Below, one piece after another: positions 38,270-47,200 of a stretch of 64,000 nt of DNA; position 1 is the first letter of the stretch, and every line of letters begins with the position of its first letter. Made by a program: the position numbers and the translations under genes. A model generated the notes under the pieces. It worked only from the letters and a program-made list of their open reading frames with translations. It was not told where the DNA came from and did no database searches. Origin of the DNA: CAVVJA01 sp963801715 (GTDB taxonomy: Bacteria > Actinomycetota > Actinomycetes > Mycobacteriales > Jatrophihabitantaceae). The stretch spans positions 62,001-126,000 of the forward strand of contig CAWDGB010000022.1 in NCBI GenBank assembly GCA_963801715.1, in the 5' to 3' direction.

Positions 38270-38313
38270 TGATCTTGGACTTACTGCCTCGGACGACGAT
38301 AAGTCCAAGATCA
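38270..38313. repeat. Dispersed palindrome, copy 1
   Basis: Arms of 14 bases, TGATCTTGGACTTA (38270-38283) and its perfect complement (38300-38313), are separated by 16 bases. A related copy lies at 58085-58131. It lies about 50 bp after the ftsQ stop and could act as a terminator or be a REP-like mobile repeat. Confidence 0.75.
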
Positions 38314-38362
38314 TCAGCGGAGGCAGATCATCAGCGAGGCGGCCGGAAGCGGTGCCGGCGAT

Positions 38363-39112
38363 TCACCGGGCGTAGACGAGGTCGGGGTCGCTGACGTCGA
38401 AGACGGTCCCGGGCCGGGCCAGCAGGGCGGCAAGGACGCGGGCCTTGTCGGAACTGCGGTCCGGGCCGCCCCACCGCACGACCCGATGGTCACGGAGCAC
38501 GAGTGAGATTCCCGCCGGATCGTCGGCCTGGATGGTGGCAAGCAGCGAAAGAACCGACCCGGGCAGCGCGCTCGCCGCGGTGGCGGCCGCCGCCGCGCTG
38601 GCCTGGGCCCGCGGACCATCGGCGACCTGGAACTGCGGCAAGCCACGAGGCGCCGTCGCCACTGTGTGGAACTGCCGCCCGGTCCGATCGACCAGGTGGA
38701 CGTCGCCGCCGCCCGTGACATAGCCGACCGCGACTCGCTCGGTGAGCGTGATCACGACGGTCGACGGATAGGCCGCCGTGACGTTGACCGTCGCGACTTC
38801 GGGCAGGCCTTCGACGCGATGCGCGATCGCTCCGGTGTCGAGCCGCACCAGCGGCCGCCCAGGAGGGACCTGGGCAACGCGTTCCACCTCAGCTCGGGTC
38901 AGGTAATGCAGGGCCCCTCGCACGCTGATGTGCCGCACGCCGAGCAGCGGACTCCACACCACCGCCCACAGGGCCGCGGCGAGCACGGCGACGACGGCAC
39001 CGAGAAGGACCCAGATACGCCACCCACTCGCCCATCGCCGTTGCCGCCCGCCGGGGCGCCAATCGCGATCCCGCTGGTCGACCGGTCGAGAACGAAGGCG
39101 TACCCCGGTCAT
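38363..39112 (-). CDS. ftsQ: Cell division protein FtsQ
   Basis: This divisome protein linking FtsL/FtsW has about 249 residues. It has a basic cytosolic N-terminus, one membrane helix (IWVLLGAVVAVLAAALWAVV), a POTRA domain (GVRHISVRGALHYLTRAEVE) and the FtsQ beta domain. It starts at ATG 39112, sharing one base with the murC stop (TGATG). An in-frame TTG at 39115 is also possible. It is the last gene before the ftsZ gap. Confidence 0.92.
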   Translation of the reverse strand: MTGVRLRSRPVDQRDRDWRPGGRQRRWASGWRIWVLLGAVVAVLAAALWAVVWSPLLGVRHISVRGALHYLTRAEVERVAQVPPGRPLVRLDTGAIAHRVEGLPEVATVNVTAAYPSTVVITLTERVAVGYVTGGGDVHLVDRTGRQFHTVATAPRGLPQFQVADGPRAQASAAAAATAASALPGSVLSLLATIQADDPAGISLVLRDHRVVRWGGPDRSSDKARVLAALLARPGTVFDVSDPDLVYAR

Positions 39113-40648
39113 CAAGTCCGGGTCCCACCAGCGGCGATCTCCGCCAGGATCTCTGGGCAGAGCAGGTAGACCGTGCCGATGCCCATCGTCAGCACGAGAT
39201 CGCCGGGACGGGCGACCTCGGCAATCCGCTTCGGTACCGCGCCGAAACGCTCCTCGTAGATCACCTGCTCGGAGGGGAGCGGAATCCGCTCTGCGATGAG
39301 CGCTCCGGTCACGCCAGGTATCGGCTCCTCGCGGGCCGGGAAGATATCGAGGACAACCGCGATGTCGGCAATCGCCATCGCTTCGGCGAATTCATCGGCG
39401 AAGGTCTGAGTACGGCTGTACGTGCCCGGCTGGAACACGGCGATGAGCCGACCGTCGCCCGCGACGACGCGCGCAGCGGTGAGCGCAGCCGCAACCTCCG
39501 TGGGGTGGTGGGCATAGTCGTCGTACACCCGGACCCCGAGGGCCTCGCCGTGCAGCTCAAAACGACGGTGCACCCCCTGAAACGACCGCCAGGCGCGCAG
39601 GACGGTGGCCACGTCGAGCCCGAACTCGACTGCAACGGTCAGCGCTGCAGTCGCGTTCAGGGCCATGTGCCGGCCGACCAGCGCGCCGACGCTCACCCTG
39701 ATCGGTTCCTCGCCCGGTGCGAGCCGCACCGTCAAGTCGACACCGTTCGGGCCGTTCGTCGATATCGCTGATTCGGACGTCGGCAGCTACCGCCTGACCG
39801 TATGTCCGCACGCGCCGCCCCACCGACCGGGCGTACTCCGCGATCCGACGAGCCCCGGAGTCGTCGGCGGACGCGACGAGGAGCCCATCCGGCTCGATCC
39901 GATCGACGAACTGGCGAAACGCGGTGAAGATCCCGTCGAGATCGCCGTAGTTCTCGAGGTGGTCGGCCTCCACGTTCGTTATCACGGCCGCGGCCGGACG
40001 GATCAACAGGAACGAGCCGTCACTCTCGTCGGCCTCGACGATCGCCAGGTCGCCGGTTCCCAGGTGCGCGTTGATGCCGGTCTCATACAGGTTGCCGCCG
40101 ATTGCGAACGATGGATCCAGCTGGCAGGCCTGAGCAGCCACCGTGAGCAACGAGGTGGTGGTGGTCTTGCCGTGGGTGCCCGAAATGGCGATCATCCGCC
40201 GGTCCTCGAGCGCCGAGGACAGTGCGGCGGCCCGGCGCAGGAACGGCTTACCGCTGTTCCGAGCCGCCACAAATTCCGGATGTGCCGGGCTGATCGCCGT
40301 CGTGTACACGAACGTGTCAGTTGCGTCGACGTGCTGTGGCGAGTGACCGATCCGGACGTCGGCGCCGAGCGCCCGCAGCGCTGCCACGGTGGTCGAATCA
40401 CGCGCCTCGCACCCGCTGACCGTGACGCCGCGCTCGATGAGGATGCGGGCCAGCGCGCTCATCCCGGCCCCGGCGATGCCCATGATGTGCACCCGACCCA
40501 ACGAGGCCAAGGCCGGGACCACGTCGGTCGGAGCGCTACGCACTAACGCCGCGCCGGGAGCCGCCCAGTCGGCCGGTCGATCACGATTAGCGTCCCGGGT
40601 CGGTGCCCGGGCGTCGCGGGATGGCGGCTCCCCCGTGCGCTCACTCAT
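39112..40648 (-). CDS. murC: UDP-N-acetylmuramate-alanine ligase, read through a surplus base near 39749-39751
   Basis: It adds L-alanine to UDP-MurNAc. The N-terminal frame has IMGIAGAGMSALARILIERG, the P-loop ISGTHGKTTTTSLLTVAA and EADESDGSFLLIRPAAAVIT. It then shifts; the C-terminal frame resumes LTVRLAPGEEPIRVSVGALV and has YDDYAHHPTEV. Dropping one C of the CCC triplet near 39749-39751 restores DERPNGVDLTVRL and a protein of about 511 residues. It shares ATGA with the murG stop and TGATG with the ftsQ start. Confidence 0.9.
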
Positions 40649-41751
40649 CGGACCGTCCCGAACCGCCGGTGCTCGGCCGCGACGTTCAGCACGGCGCGAG
40701 CGAGGACGACATCCGCGTCGCGAGATCCGACGCTGGCGGCGGACCGGGACATGGTCGCCAGCCGGCATGGGTCGGTCATGATCGGGATGAGGTGCTCGAC
40801 TATCCAGCTCGGGCGCAGCGTCGCGTCCTCGACGAGCAAGCCGCCGCCCGCCAGGACGATCGGTCGTGCGTTGAATCGTTGCTCGCCGTTCCCGTGCGGA
40901 TAAGGCACGTAGGCCGCCGGTAGCCCGACCGCGGAAACCTCAGCACACGTCATCGCTCCGCACCGGCAGAGCACGAAATCTGCGGCCGCGTAGGCGAGAT
41001 GCATCTGCTCCACGAAAGGAACCACCGCGTACGGTGGCTGCCCCGGTGGGACCGCCACGGTGTTCTTGCCGCCGACGATGTGCAGCACCTGCACGCCCGC
41101 CCGGCGAAGGTCGTCCGCCGCTCCGGCGCAGGCCCGGTTCAGCGACTGAGCGCCCTGTGAGCCGCCGGTGACCAGAAGGGTCGGTGCGTCGGGCAGCAGC
41201 CCGAACGCGCTCCGTGCTCGCGGCCGCATCGCCGACCGATCCAGGCTGGATATTTCCGGCCGGAGCGGAATGCCGATGGGCACCGCGTGGGGCAGCCGGA
41301 CCTGCTCCGAGGCGGTGTACACATGATGGGTCAGTCGAGCCGCCAATCGGTTGGCCACGCCCGGCCGGGCATTCGCCTCGTGCACGACGATCGGTAGCCG
41401 AGCGCGACGGGCCGCCAGATAGGCCGGCAGCGCCACGTATCCGCCAAATCCCACGATCACGTCGGCGTCTACCCGGACCAGCACATCCTCGGCCGCGTGC
41501 ACGGCGTCGTTCACCCGACCGGGCATGCGCAAGAGTGCGGAGTTCACCTTGCGGGGCAACGGAACCGGCGGGATCAGCTCGAGGGGGTAGCCCCGAGGTG
41601 GGATCAGCGTGCGGTCCAGTCCCTTCTCGGTGCCGAGGGCAGTAATCCGAGCACTGGACTCCAGCCGGCGGACCGCGTCGGCCAACGCCATCGCAGGCTC
41701 GATGTGGCCGGCCGTGCCGCCGCCGGCGACCACCACTGACACACCCGTCAC
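40645..41751 (-). CDS. murG: Lipid II synthase MurG
   Basis: It transfers GlcNAc to lipid I at the membrane face. The protein has about 368 residues in two Rossmann domains: VVVAGGGTAGHIEPAMALAD near the start, DVIVGFGGYVALPAYLAARR, HEANARPGVANRLAAR, TGGSQGAQSLNRAC and CRCGAMTCAEVSAVGLPAAY. The start is GTG 41751, though no strong ribosome site is visible. It begins 28 bp after the ftsW stop. Confidence 0.94.
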   Translation of the reverse strand: MTGVSVVVAGGGTAGHIEPAMALADAVRRLESSARITALGTEKGLDRTLIPPRGYPLELIPPVPLPRKVNSALLRMPGRVNDAVHAAEDVLVRVDADVIVGFGGYVALPAYLAARRARLPIVVHEANARPGVANRLAARLTHHVYTASEQVRLPHAVPIGIPLRPEISSLDRSAMRPRARSAFGLLPDAPTLLVTGGSQGAQSLNRACAGAADDLRRAGVQVLHIVGGKNTVAVPPGQPPYAVVPFVEQMHLAYAAADFVLCRCGAMTCAEVSAVGLPAAYVPYPHGNGEQRFNARPIVLAGGGLLVEDATLRPSWIVEHLIPIMTDPCRLATMSRSAASVGSRDADVVLARAVLNVAAEHRRFGTVR

Positions 41752-41779
41752 GATGCCATCGTGCCGTTCGCGATCATGG

Positions 41780-43306
41780 TCATCCCGGGCGACCCGGGCG
41801 GTGCCGTCCATCGCTGCCGGTCAGCGGCAGCGGCCGCCCGGCTCGTCGTTGCTGCGCGGGCGGCGCCCAGGTCGGCGGACCACCCGTCGCCGGGCGCCTC
41901 GGCCGCGCCGCGCCGCCGATCGGTCCGGGCGGACTGCTGCGGCGAGTCGCGCCGGACTGGTCGGTCCGCGGTGAGTCGGCCGGGGCGGCTCGCCGGGCGC
42001 CAGTCGCCGGGCTGGGCTCGCGGCCCGGCACGGAACGCTTCGGCGAGATGTAGGCCTTCGGCATGGGCAGGCGGGCCCAGCGCGATATCCGGCCCTGGGT
42101 TCCTGACGCGGTGGCGCGTTGCGCCGCAGCCACGGCGGACGGTTCGTGACGCGCGAACGAGACGAGCATGCCGAACACGGCGAAGGTGACGAGCAGCGAT
42201 GCCCCGCCCGCGGAGATGAAGGGCAACGGGATGCCGGTCACGGGCAGCAACGCCGTCACGTAGCCAATGTTGATCATGGCCTGACCGCATATCCACACCG
42301 TCGCCCCACCGGTGGCAAGCCGCACGAAGGGATCAGCGCTGCGTCGCGCAATCCGCACACCGGCCACGGCGAATAGCGCGAAGAACACCAGCACCGCAAC
42401 TGAGCCGATCAGACCGAGCTCCTCGCCTATCACCGAATAGACGTAGTCCGTGTTGGCGTTGGGAACCCAGCTGTACTTCGACGTTCCGTTGCCGAGACCA
42501 ACCCCGAACACTCCACCTGACGCCAAAGCGTAGAGCCCTTCCACGGTCTGGAATCCGGCTCCGTTGTGCTGGTCGAACGGGTGCAGAAACGTGAGCAACC
42601 GCTGCAGCCGATAGGGCTCGAACACCGCGAGGGCGGTGACTACCGCGCCGACGCCGAGCAGCAGCAGGGTGAAGTATCGCAGCGGCAGCCCGACCATCCA
42701 CAGCAGGCCGACCAAGATCAGGATGAAGCACATTGTCGTGCCGAGATCTGGCTCACGCATCACGAGAGCGCAGAAAATGACGAAGACCGGTACCAACGGC
42801 AGAAAGACCTGCCCGGCTCGCGACAACGTGCCGAGATGCTGTTTTCGGCCGAGCAGATCCGCCGCCCACACGAGAATGGCGAGCTTGCCGAACTCGGACG
42901 GCTGGAACTGCAATGGACCGAAGTCGATCCAGCGCCGTGCGCCGTACGCCATCACGCCGATGCCGGGGATGAGCACCGCGAGGAGCAGCACGGTTGCGAT
43001 GATCAGCATGGGATAGGCGAGGACCCGATACCCGCGAGGGGGCAGCCGGACCGCGATCCAGAAGACCGGCACGCCAATGATGACGAACACGATCTCCTTG
43101 ATCAGCTGGCTCCACATCGCCGCATCGTTGGTGTGCGAGGCCGAGATGGTGGTCGAAGCCGCCATGAGCACACCGAAGCCGAGCAGTCCGCCGCCGGCGA
43201 GCAGCAAAAGCTGCAAAGACGCATAGGGACCGTCCAGCAGACGGTCGCCGACCGGGGCGCCGGACAACGCGCCCCGCAGCCGCGTGGACAGGCTGCTAGC
43301 AGTCAC
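41780..43306 (-). CDS. ftsW: Septal peptidoglycan glycosyltransferase FtsW
   Basis: It polymerises lipid II at the septum with FtsI. The protein has 508 residues, with about ten membrane helices and the SEDS motifs RRWIDFGPLQFQPSEFGKLA, GNGTSKYSWVPNANTDYVYS and GIPLPFISAGGASLL. The catalytic SEDS Asp lies in an EPDLGTTM-like stretch (MREPDLGTTMC). A disordered Pro/Arg-rich tail of about 120 residues follows. The start is GTG 43306, overlapping the murD stop as GTGA; the upstream open frame lies within murD. Confidence 0.94.
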   Translation of the reverse strand: MTASSLSTRLRGALSGAPVGDRLLDGPYASLQLLLLAGGGLLGFGVLMAASTTISASHTNDAAMWSQLIKEIVFVIIGVPVFWIAVRLPPRGYRVLAYPMLIIATVLLLAVLIPGIGVMAYGARRWIDFGPLQFQPSEFGKLAILVWAADLLGRKQHLGTLSRAGQVFLPLVPVFVIFCALVMREPDLGTTMCFILILVGLLWMVGLPLRYFTLLLLGVGAVVTALAVFEPYRLQRLLTFLHPFDQHNGAGFQTVEGLYALASGGVFGVGLGNGTSKYSWVPNANTDYVYSVIGEELGLIGSVAVLVFFALFAVAGVRIARRSADPFVRLATGGATVWICGQAMINIGYVTALLPVTGIPLPFISAGGASLLVTFAVFGMLVSFARHEPSAVAAAQRATASGTQGRISRWARLPMPKAYISPKRSVPGREPSPATGARRAAPADSPRTDQSGATRRSSPPGPIGGAARPRRPATGGPPTWAPPAQQRRAGRPLPLTGSDGRHRPGRPG

Positions 43307-44676
43307 CGCGATCCCAGCGCGGCCACCGCCGCGGCGAACCTCGTGCCGCGTTCGGCGTAGCCGCTGAACATGTCGTAGGAGGCCGCCGCCGGCGCGAGCA
43401 AGACGGTGTCGCCGGGGTGAGCCAGGCCAGCCGCGGCCCCCACCACCTCGGTCATGGCTCCATCGTCGTGGGTGGCCACGATGATCACCGGCACATCCGG
43501 GGCGTGTCGCGCCAGCGCGGCCGCGATGTGCTCGCGATCGACCCCGAGCAGGACGACGCCGGCCAGTTTCGACGCGAATCGCGCCACCAGATCGTCTACC
43601 GGAGCGTGCTTCAGCTGGCCGCCGGCGATCCACACGACGCGGGGATAGGCGTCGAGCGATGCCGCGGCGGCATGCGGGTTGGTCGCCTTGCTGTCGTCGA
43701 CCCAGCGCACCCCGTCGCGTGTGGTCACAAGCTGGTTCCGATGGGGATCCGGCCGGAAGGCGCGCAGCCCCGCGGCGACGGCCTCGGGTGACACGCCCTG
43801 GGATCGGGCGAGGGCAGCGGCGCACAGCGCGTTGGTGACGTTGTGGGGTCCGGCCGGGTGCACGTCCACGATGTCGACCAGCTCCACGCCGTCAGCGAAC
43901 GCCCGGTCGACGAGAACACCGTCGCGCACCCCAAGCTGGCCGTTGGTTGGCGGGGCCAGGCGCACCCCCACGCGGGTGTCCGCGGATGTTGCCGCGAATA
44001 GCTCCGCGACGTATTCGTCGTCGATGTTGGCGACCACGACCGGCGCCGCCCAGACCCGCGTCTTGACCTCGACATAGGCGGGCATCGAGCCGTGCCAGTC
44101 CAGGTGATCGGGAGCGAGGTTCAGCAGGGCGCCCGCCGCAGGGCGTACGGACTGCGACCAGTGCAGCTGGAAGCTCGACACTTCGACGGACAGCACGTCA
44201 TAGGGCGGGGACGCGGTCACCGCGTCGATGATCGACACGCCCACGTTGCCGACTGCGCGGGCCCGTCGCCCGGCCGCCAGCAGGATCGACTCCAGCATGC
44301 GGACAGTCGTGGTCTTGCCGTTCGTCCCGGTAACCGCGAGCCACGGTGCGCCGGCCGGGTCGCGCAGCTGCCAGGCGAGCTCGACCTCGCCCCAGATCGG
44401 AATGCCCATAGCTGCGGCCTCGCGTAGCAACGGATGGTCCGGACGAAGTCCGGGCGACGTCACGACAAGATCCACGCCAGGCGGCACCCGGTCCGGGTCA
44501 CCGACGAAGGAGGCCCCAGCGGCGAGAAGCGGATCGACGGCAGTGGTTCGGTGCCGGTCTGCGAGCAGCACCCGCGCACCGCGCGCGAGCAGTGCGCGGG
44601 CCGCCGACTCCCCCGCGAACCGGACGCCGCAGACCAGGACAGTGCGCCCAGTGGGGTCGAGCGGCAAGTCAGCCAT
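43303..44676 (-). CDS. murD: UDP-MurNAc-L-alanine-D-glutamate ligase
   Basis: It adds D-glutamate to the stem peptide. The 457 residues have the N-terminal domain (VVTSPGLRPDHPLLREAAAM), the P-loop WLAVTGTNGKTTTVRMLESI, the Mg site LSVEVSSFQLHWSQ, HLDWHGSMPAYVEVK and the C-terminal WVDDSKATNPHAAAASL. The Lys of the DDSKATN stretch is the conserved catalytic one. It overlaps the mraY 3' end by 8 bases. Confidence 0.95.
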   Translation of the reverse strand: MADLPLDPTGRTVLVCGVRFAGESAARALLARGARVLLADRHRTTAVDPLLAAGASFVGDPDRVPPGVDLVVTSPGLRPDHPLLREAAAMGIPIWGEVELAWQLRDPAGAPWLAVTGTNGKTTTVRMLESILLAAGRRARAVGNVGVSIIDAVTASPPYDVLSVEVSSFQLHWSQSVRPAAGALLNLAPDHLDWHGSMPAYVEVKTRVWAAPVVVANIDDEYVAELFAATSADTRVGVRLAPPTNGQLGVRDGVLVDRAFADGVELVDIVDVHPAGPHNVTNALCAAALARSQGVSPEAVAAGLRAFRPDPHRNQLVTTRDGVRWVDDSKATNPHAAAASLDAYPRVVWIAGGQLKHAPVDDLVARFASKLAGVVLLGVDREHIAAALARHAPDVPVIIVATHDDGAMTEVVGAAAGLAHPGDTVLLAPAAASYDMFSGYAERGTRFAAAVAALGSR

Positions 44677-45761
44677 GTCCGATGAACTCGGCGTAGAACA
44701 AGCCGGTACCGAACGCGACCGCGAGTCCGGCGATGATCCAGAAGCGCACGATGATCGTGATCTCCTGCCACCCCGACAGCTCGAAGTGGTGGTGGATCGG
44801 CGACATCTTGAATACCCGGCGCCCAGTCCCCGTTCGCCGGCGGGTGTACTTGAACCAGCCCGTCTGGATGATGCCCGACAGCGTCACGACGGCGAACAGG
44901 CCGCCCAGGACAACCAGCAGCAACTCCGTCCGCGACAGGATGGCTATGCCGGCCATGAGGCCACCGAGAGCCATGGAGCCGGTGTCACCCATGAAGATCT
45001 GAGCCGGCGATGCATTCCACCACAAGAAGCCGAAGCAGGCGCTCATGGCCGCGGCGGACACGAGGGCTAGGTCGATCGGATCCCGCGCGAGGTAGCAGCC
45101 GGGGAGGGCCACCGTGCCACAGCTGTTGCGGAACTGGATGAACGTGATCAGCGTGTAGGCGCCGAACACCATCGCGCAGGCGCCGGCGGCCAGCCCGTCG
45201 AGTCCGTCGGTGAGGTTCACCGAGTTCGTCGTCGCCGTGACGATGAGGTACGCCAGCGACGACAAACCCAATCGACCCGAGGCTGATCGAGCTGATGTCT
45301 CGCACGTAGGAGAGGTGGGTCGACGCCGGCCGGAGTCCGCGGGAATTGGGGAACTGCAAGGCGAGTATCGCGAACGTCACCCCCACGACGAGCTGCCCGG
45401 CAAATTTCGCCCGGGCCCGCAGACCCAGGTTGCGCTGCCGGCGGATCTTGATGAAATCGTCGACGAAACCGACGGCGCCGCAGCCCACCATCAGGAACAG
45501 CAGCAACAGCCCAGACGCCGACGGGCCGCCATCGCCCCGGATCGCGGTCAGCCCGTGCGCGACGATGTATCCGAACAGGGTCGAGGCAATGATCGCCACG
45601 CCGCCCATGGTCGGCGTTCCGCGCTTGACCAGGTGGCCGGGTGGCCCGTCGTTGCGGATCTCCTGCCCGAAGCCACGCAGCCGGAAGTATCGGACGATCA
45701 CCGGGGTGAACAGGATGGAGAACAACAGCGCGGAGACGGCGGCGAGCAGGATCGTTTTCAC
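44669..45761 (-). CDS. mraY: Phospho-MurNAc-pentapeptide transferase, read through a surplus base near 45258-45266
   Basis: It makes lipid I in the membrane. The first frame starts MKTILLAAVSALLFSILFTP and has GTPTMGGVAIIA, GFVDDFIKIRRQRNLGLRA and SYVRDISSISLGSIGFV, then goes astray. The second frame resumes LAYLIVTATTNSVNLTDGLD and has GDTGSMALGG and MSPIHHHFELSGW. Removing one base near 45258-45266 gives GFVSLAYLIV and a protein of 363 residues, the normal length. As the enzyme is essential, the shift is more likely an assembly error than a real mutation. The start is GTG, overlapping murF. Confidence 0.9.
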
Positions 45762-47200
45762 TCCCGGCCCGTCCTCCTCTCCGGGCGTCCGCCCGAGTCA
45801 ACGGCCGCCGCCGAGGCGTCCCCGAGCGCGATGGCGACTCGTTCGAGGCTTGCGGCGCGGGATGCCTTCACGAGTACCACGTCTCCGGGCCGAAGCTCGT
45901 GCTGCAGCAGTATCAGCGCAGCATCCGAGTCGGCGACCCACGTCGACTCACCATCCCAGGAGCCTTCCAGAGCGGCACCGTGCGCCATCGGCCGGGCGGC
46001 CGCACCCACGGCGATGAGCCGTGATATGTCCAGCCGCACCGCGAGGCGCCCGATCGCGTCGTGCTCGACCGCGGCGTCCGCGCCCAGCTCGGCCATCTCG
46101 CCGAGTACGGCGACAGTGCGCGCCGGCCGGGCCCGGCCAATCGCGGCCAGGGTCTTCAACGCGGCCCGAACCGATTCCGGATTGGCGTTGTAGGCGTCGT
46201 TGATGACAACCACGCCGTCGGTGCGCTCCACCAGCTCCATCCGCCAGCGCGACCGAGGACCGGCTACCGACAGGGCCTCCACGATGGCGGGCACTGATAG
46301 CCCGCACTCCAAGGCGACGGCAGCGGCGGCGAGGGCATTGCCGACCTGATGGCCGCCGACGAGCGGCAGGGTGACCGTCGCCGTTCCGGCGGGCGCAGTG
46401 AGTCGGAATGTCGCCCGGCCCAGGTCATCGAGCCGGACCCGATCGGCTCGCACGTCGACGCCCGCCGACTCACCGACAGTGACGACGCGCGCCCGAGTGC
46501 GGTTCGCCATGCCCGCCACCAACGGGTCATCGGCGTTCAGGACCGCGACGCCGCCGTCCGTCGCGGCGGGCAGCGCCTCGACGAGCTCCGCTTTCGCTGT
46601 CGCGATCGCCTCCCGAGAGCCGAACTCCCCGAGATGTGCGCTGCCGACGTTCAGCACGACCCCGATCCGGGGCGGCGCGATCCGGGTGAGTGTCCGGATG
46701 TGACCGATGCCACGAGCGCTGGTCTCGAGCACCAGGAACCGGGTCGAGGCGTCGGCGCGCAGCACCGTGTACGGGTGCCCCAGCTCATTGTTGAAAGAAC
46801 CAGGTGGTGCGATCGTCGGACCTATCCGCTCCAGAAGCGCAGCGACGAGATCCTTCGTCGAGGTCTTGCCGGACGACCCGGTGATGCCGATGACCGTGGC
46901 GCTGAGGTGCCGGGCGACCTCGGTGGCAAGAGCGGCCATGGCCGCCAGGCCGTCGCCTACGAGCACGTGCGGGACGGCGACCCGGCGGGTGACTACCGCC
47001 GCGACCGCTCCCGCGTCGATCGCCGCCGCAGCGTGGTCGTGCCCATCCTCGTGCTCACCCGCAAAGGCGACGAACAGGCCGCCCGCAGTGACCCGCCGCG
47101 AGTCGAATTCGACGCTGCCGGTCACCCGGACCGTGGGGTCCGCACGGCCCAGCGTCCCCCTAGTGACGGCCGCAACCTGGCCCAGTGTCAACTCGATCAT
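45758..47200 (-). CDS. murF: UDP-MurNAc-pentapeptide synthetase MurF
   Basis: It adds D-Ala-D-Ala to UDP-MurNAc-tripeptide. The 480 residues have the P-loop VIGITGSSGKTSTKDLVAAL, NELGHPYTVL, FLVLETSARGIGHIRTLTR, VVLNVGSAHLGEFGSREAI and NDAYNANPESVRAALKTL. The frame is intact. It shares GTGA-type overlaps with murE and mraY. Confidence 0.95.
   Translation of the reverse strand: MIELTLGQVAAVTRGTLGRADPTVRVTGSVEFDSRRVTAGGLFVAFAGEHEDGHDHAAAAIDAGAVAAVVTRRVAVPHVLVGDGLAAMAALATEVARHLSATVIGITGSSGKTSTKDLVAALLERIGPTIAPPGSFNNELGHPYTVLRADASTRFLVLETSARGIGHIRTLTRIAPPRIGVVLNVGSAHLGEFGSREAIATAKAELVEALPAATDGGVAVLNADDPLVAGMANRTRARVVTVGESAGVDVRADRVRLDDLGRATFRLTAPAGTATVTLPLVGGHQVGNALAAAAVALECGLSVPAIVEALSVAGPRSRWRMELVERTDGVVVINDAYNANPESVRAALKTLAAIGRARPARTVAVLGEMAELGADAAVEHDAIGRLAVRLDISRLIAVGAAARPMAHGAALEGSWDGESTWVADSDAALILLQHELRPGDVVLVKASRAASLERVAIALGDASAAAVDSGGRPERRTGRE

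Noticed and set aside
41780..43825. Longer ftsW start at 43825
   Set aside because: The extra 173 residues lie inside murD and are Arg/Gly noise; GTG 43306 overlaps the murD stop in the usual way.
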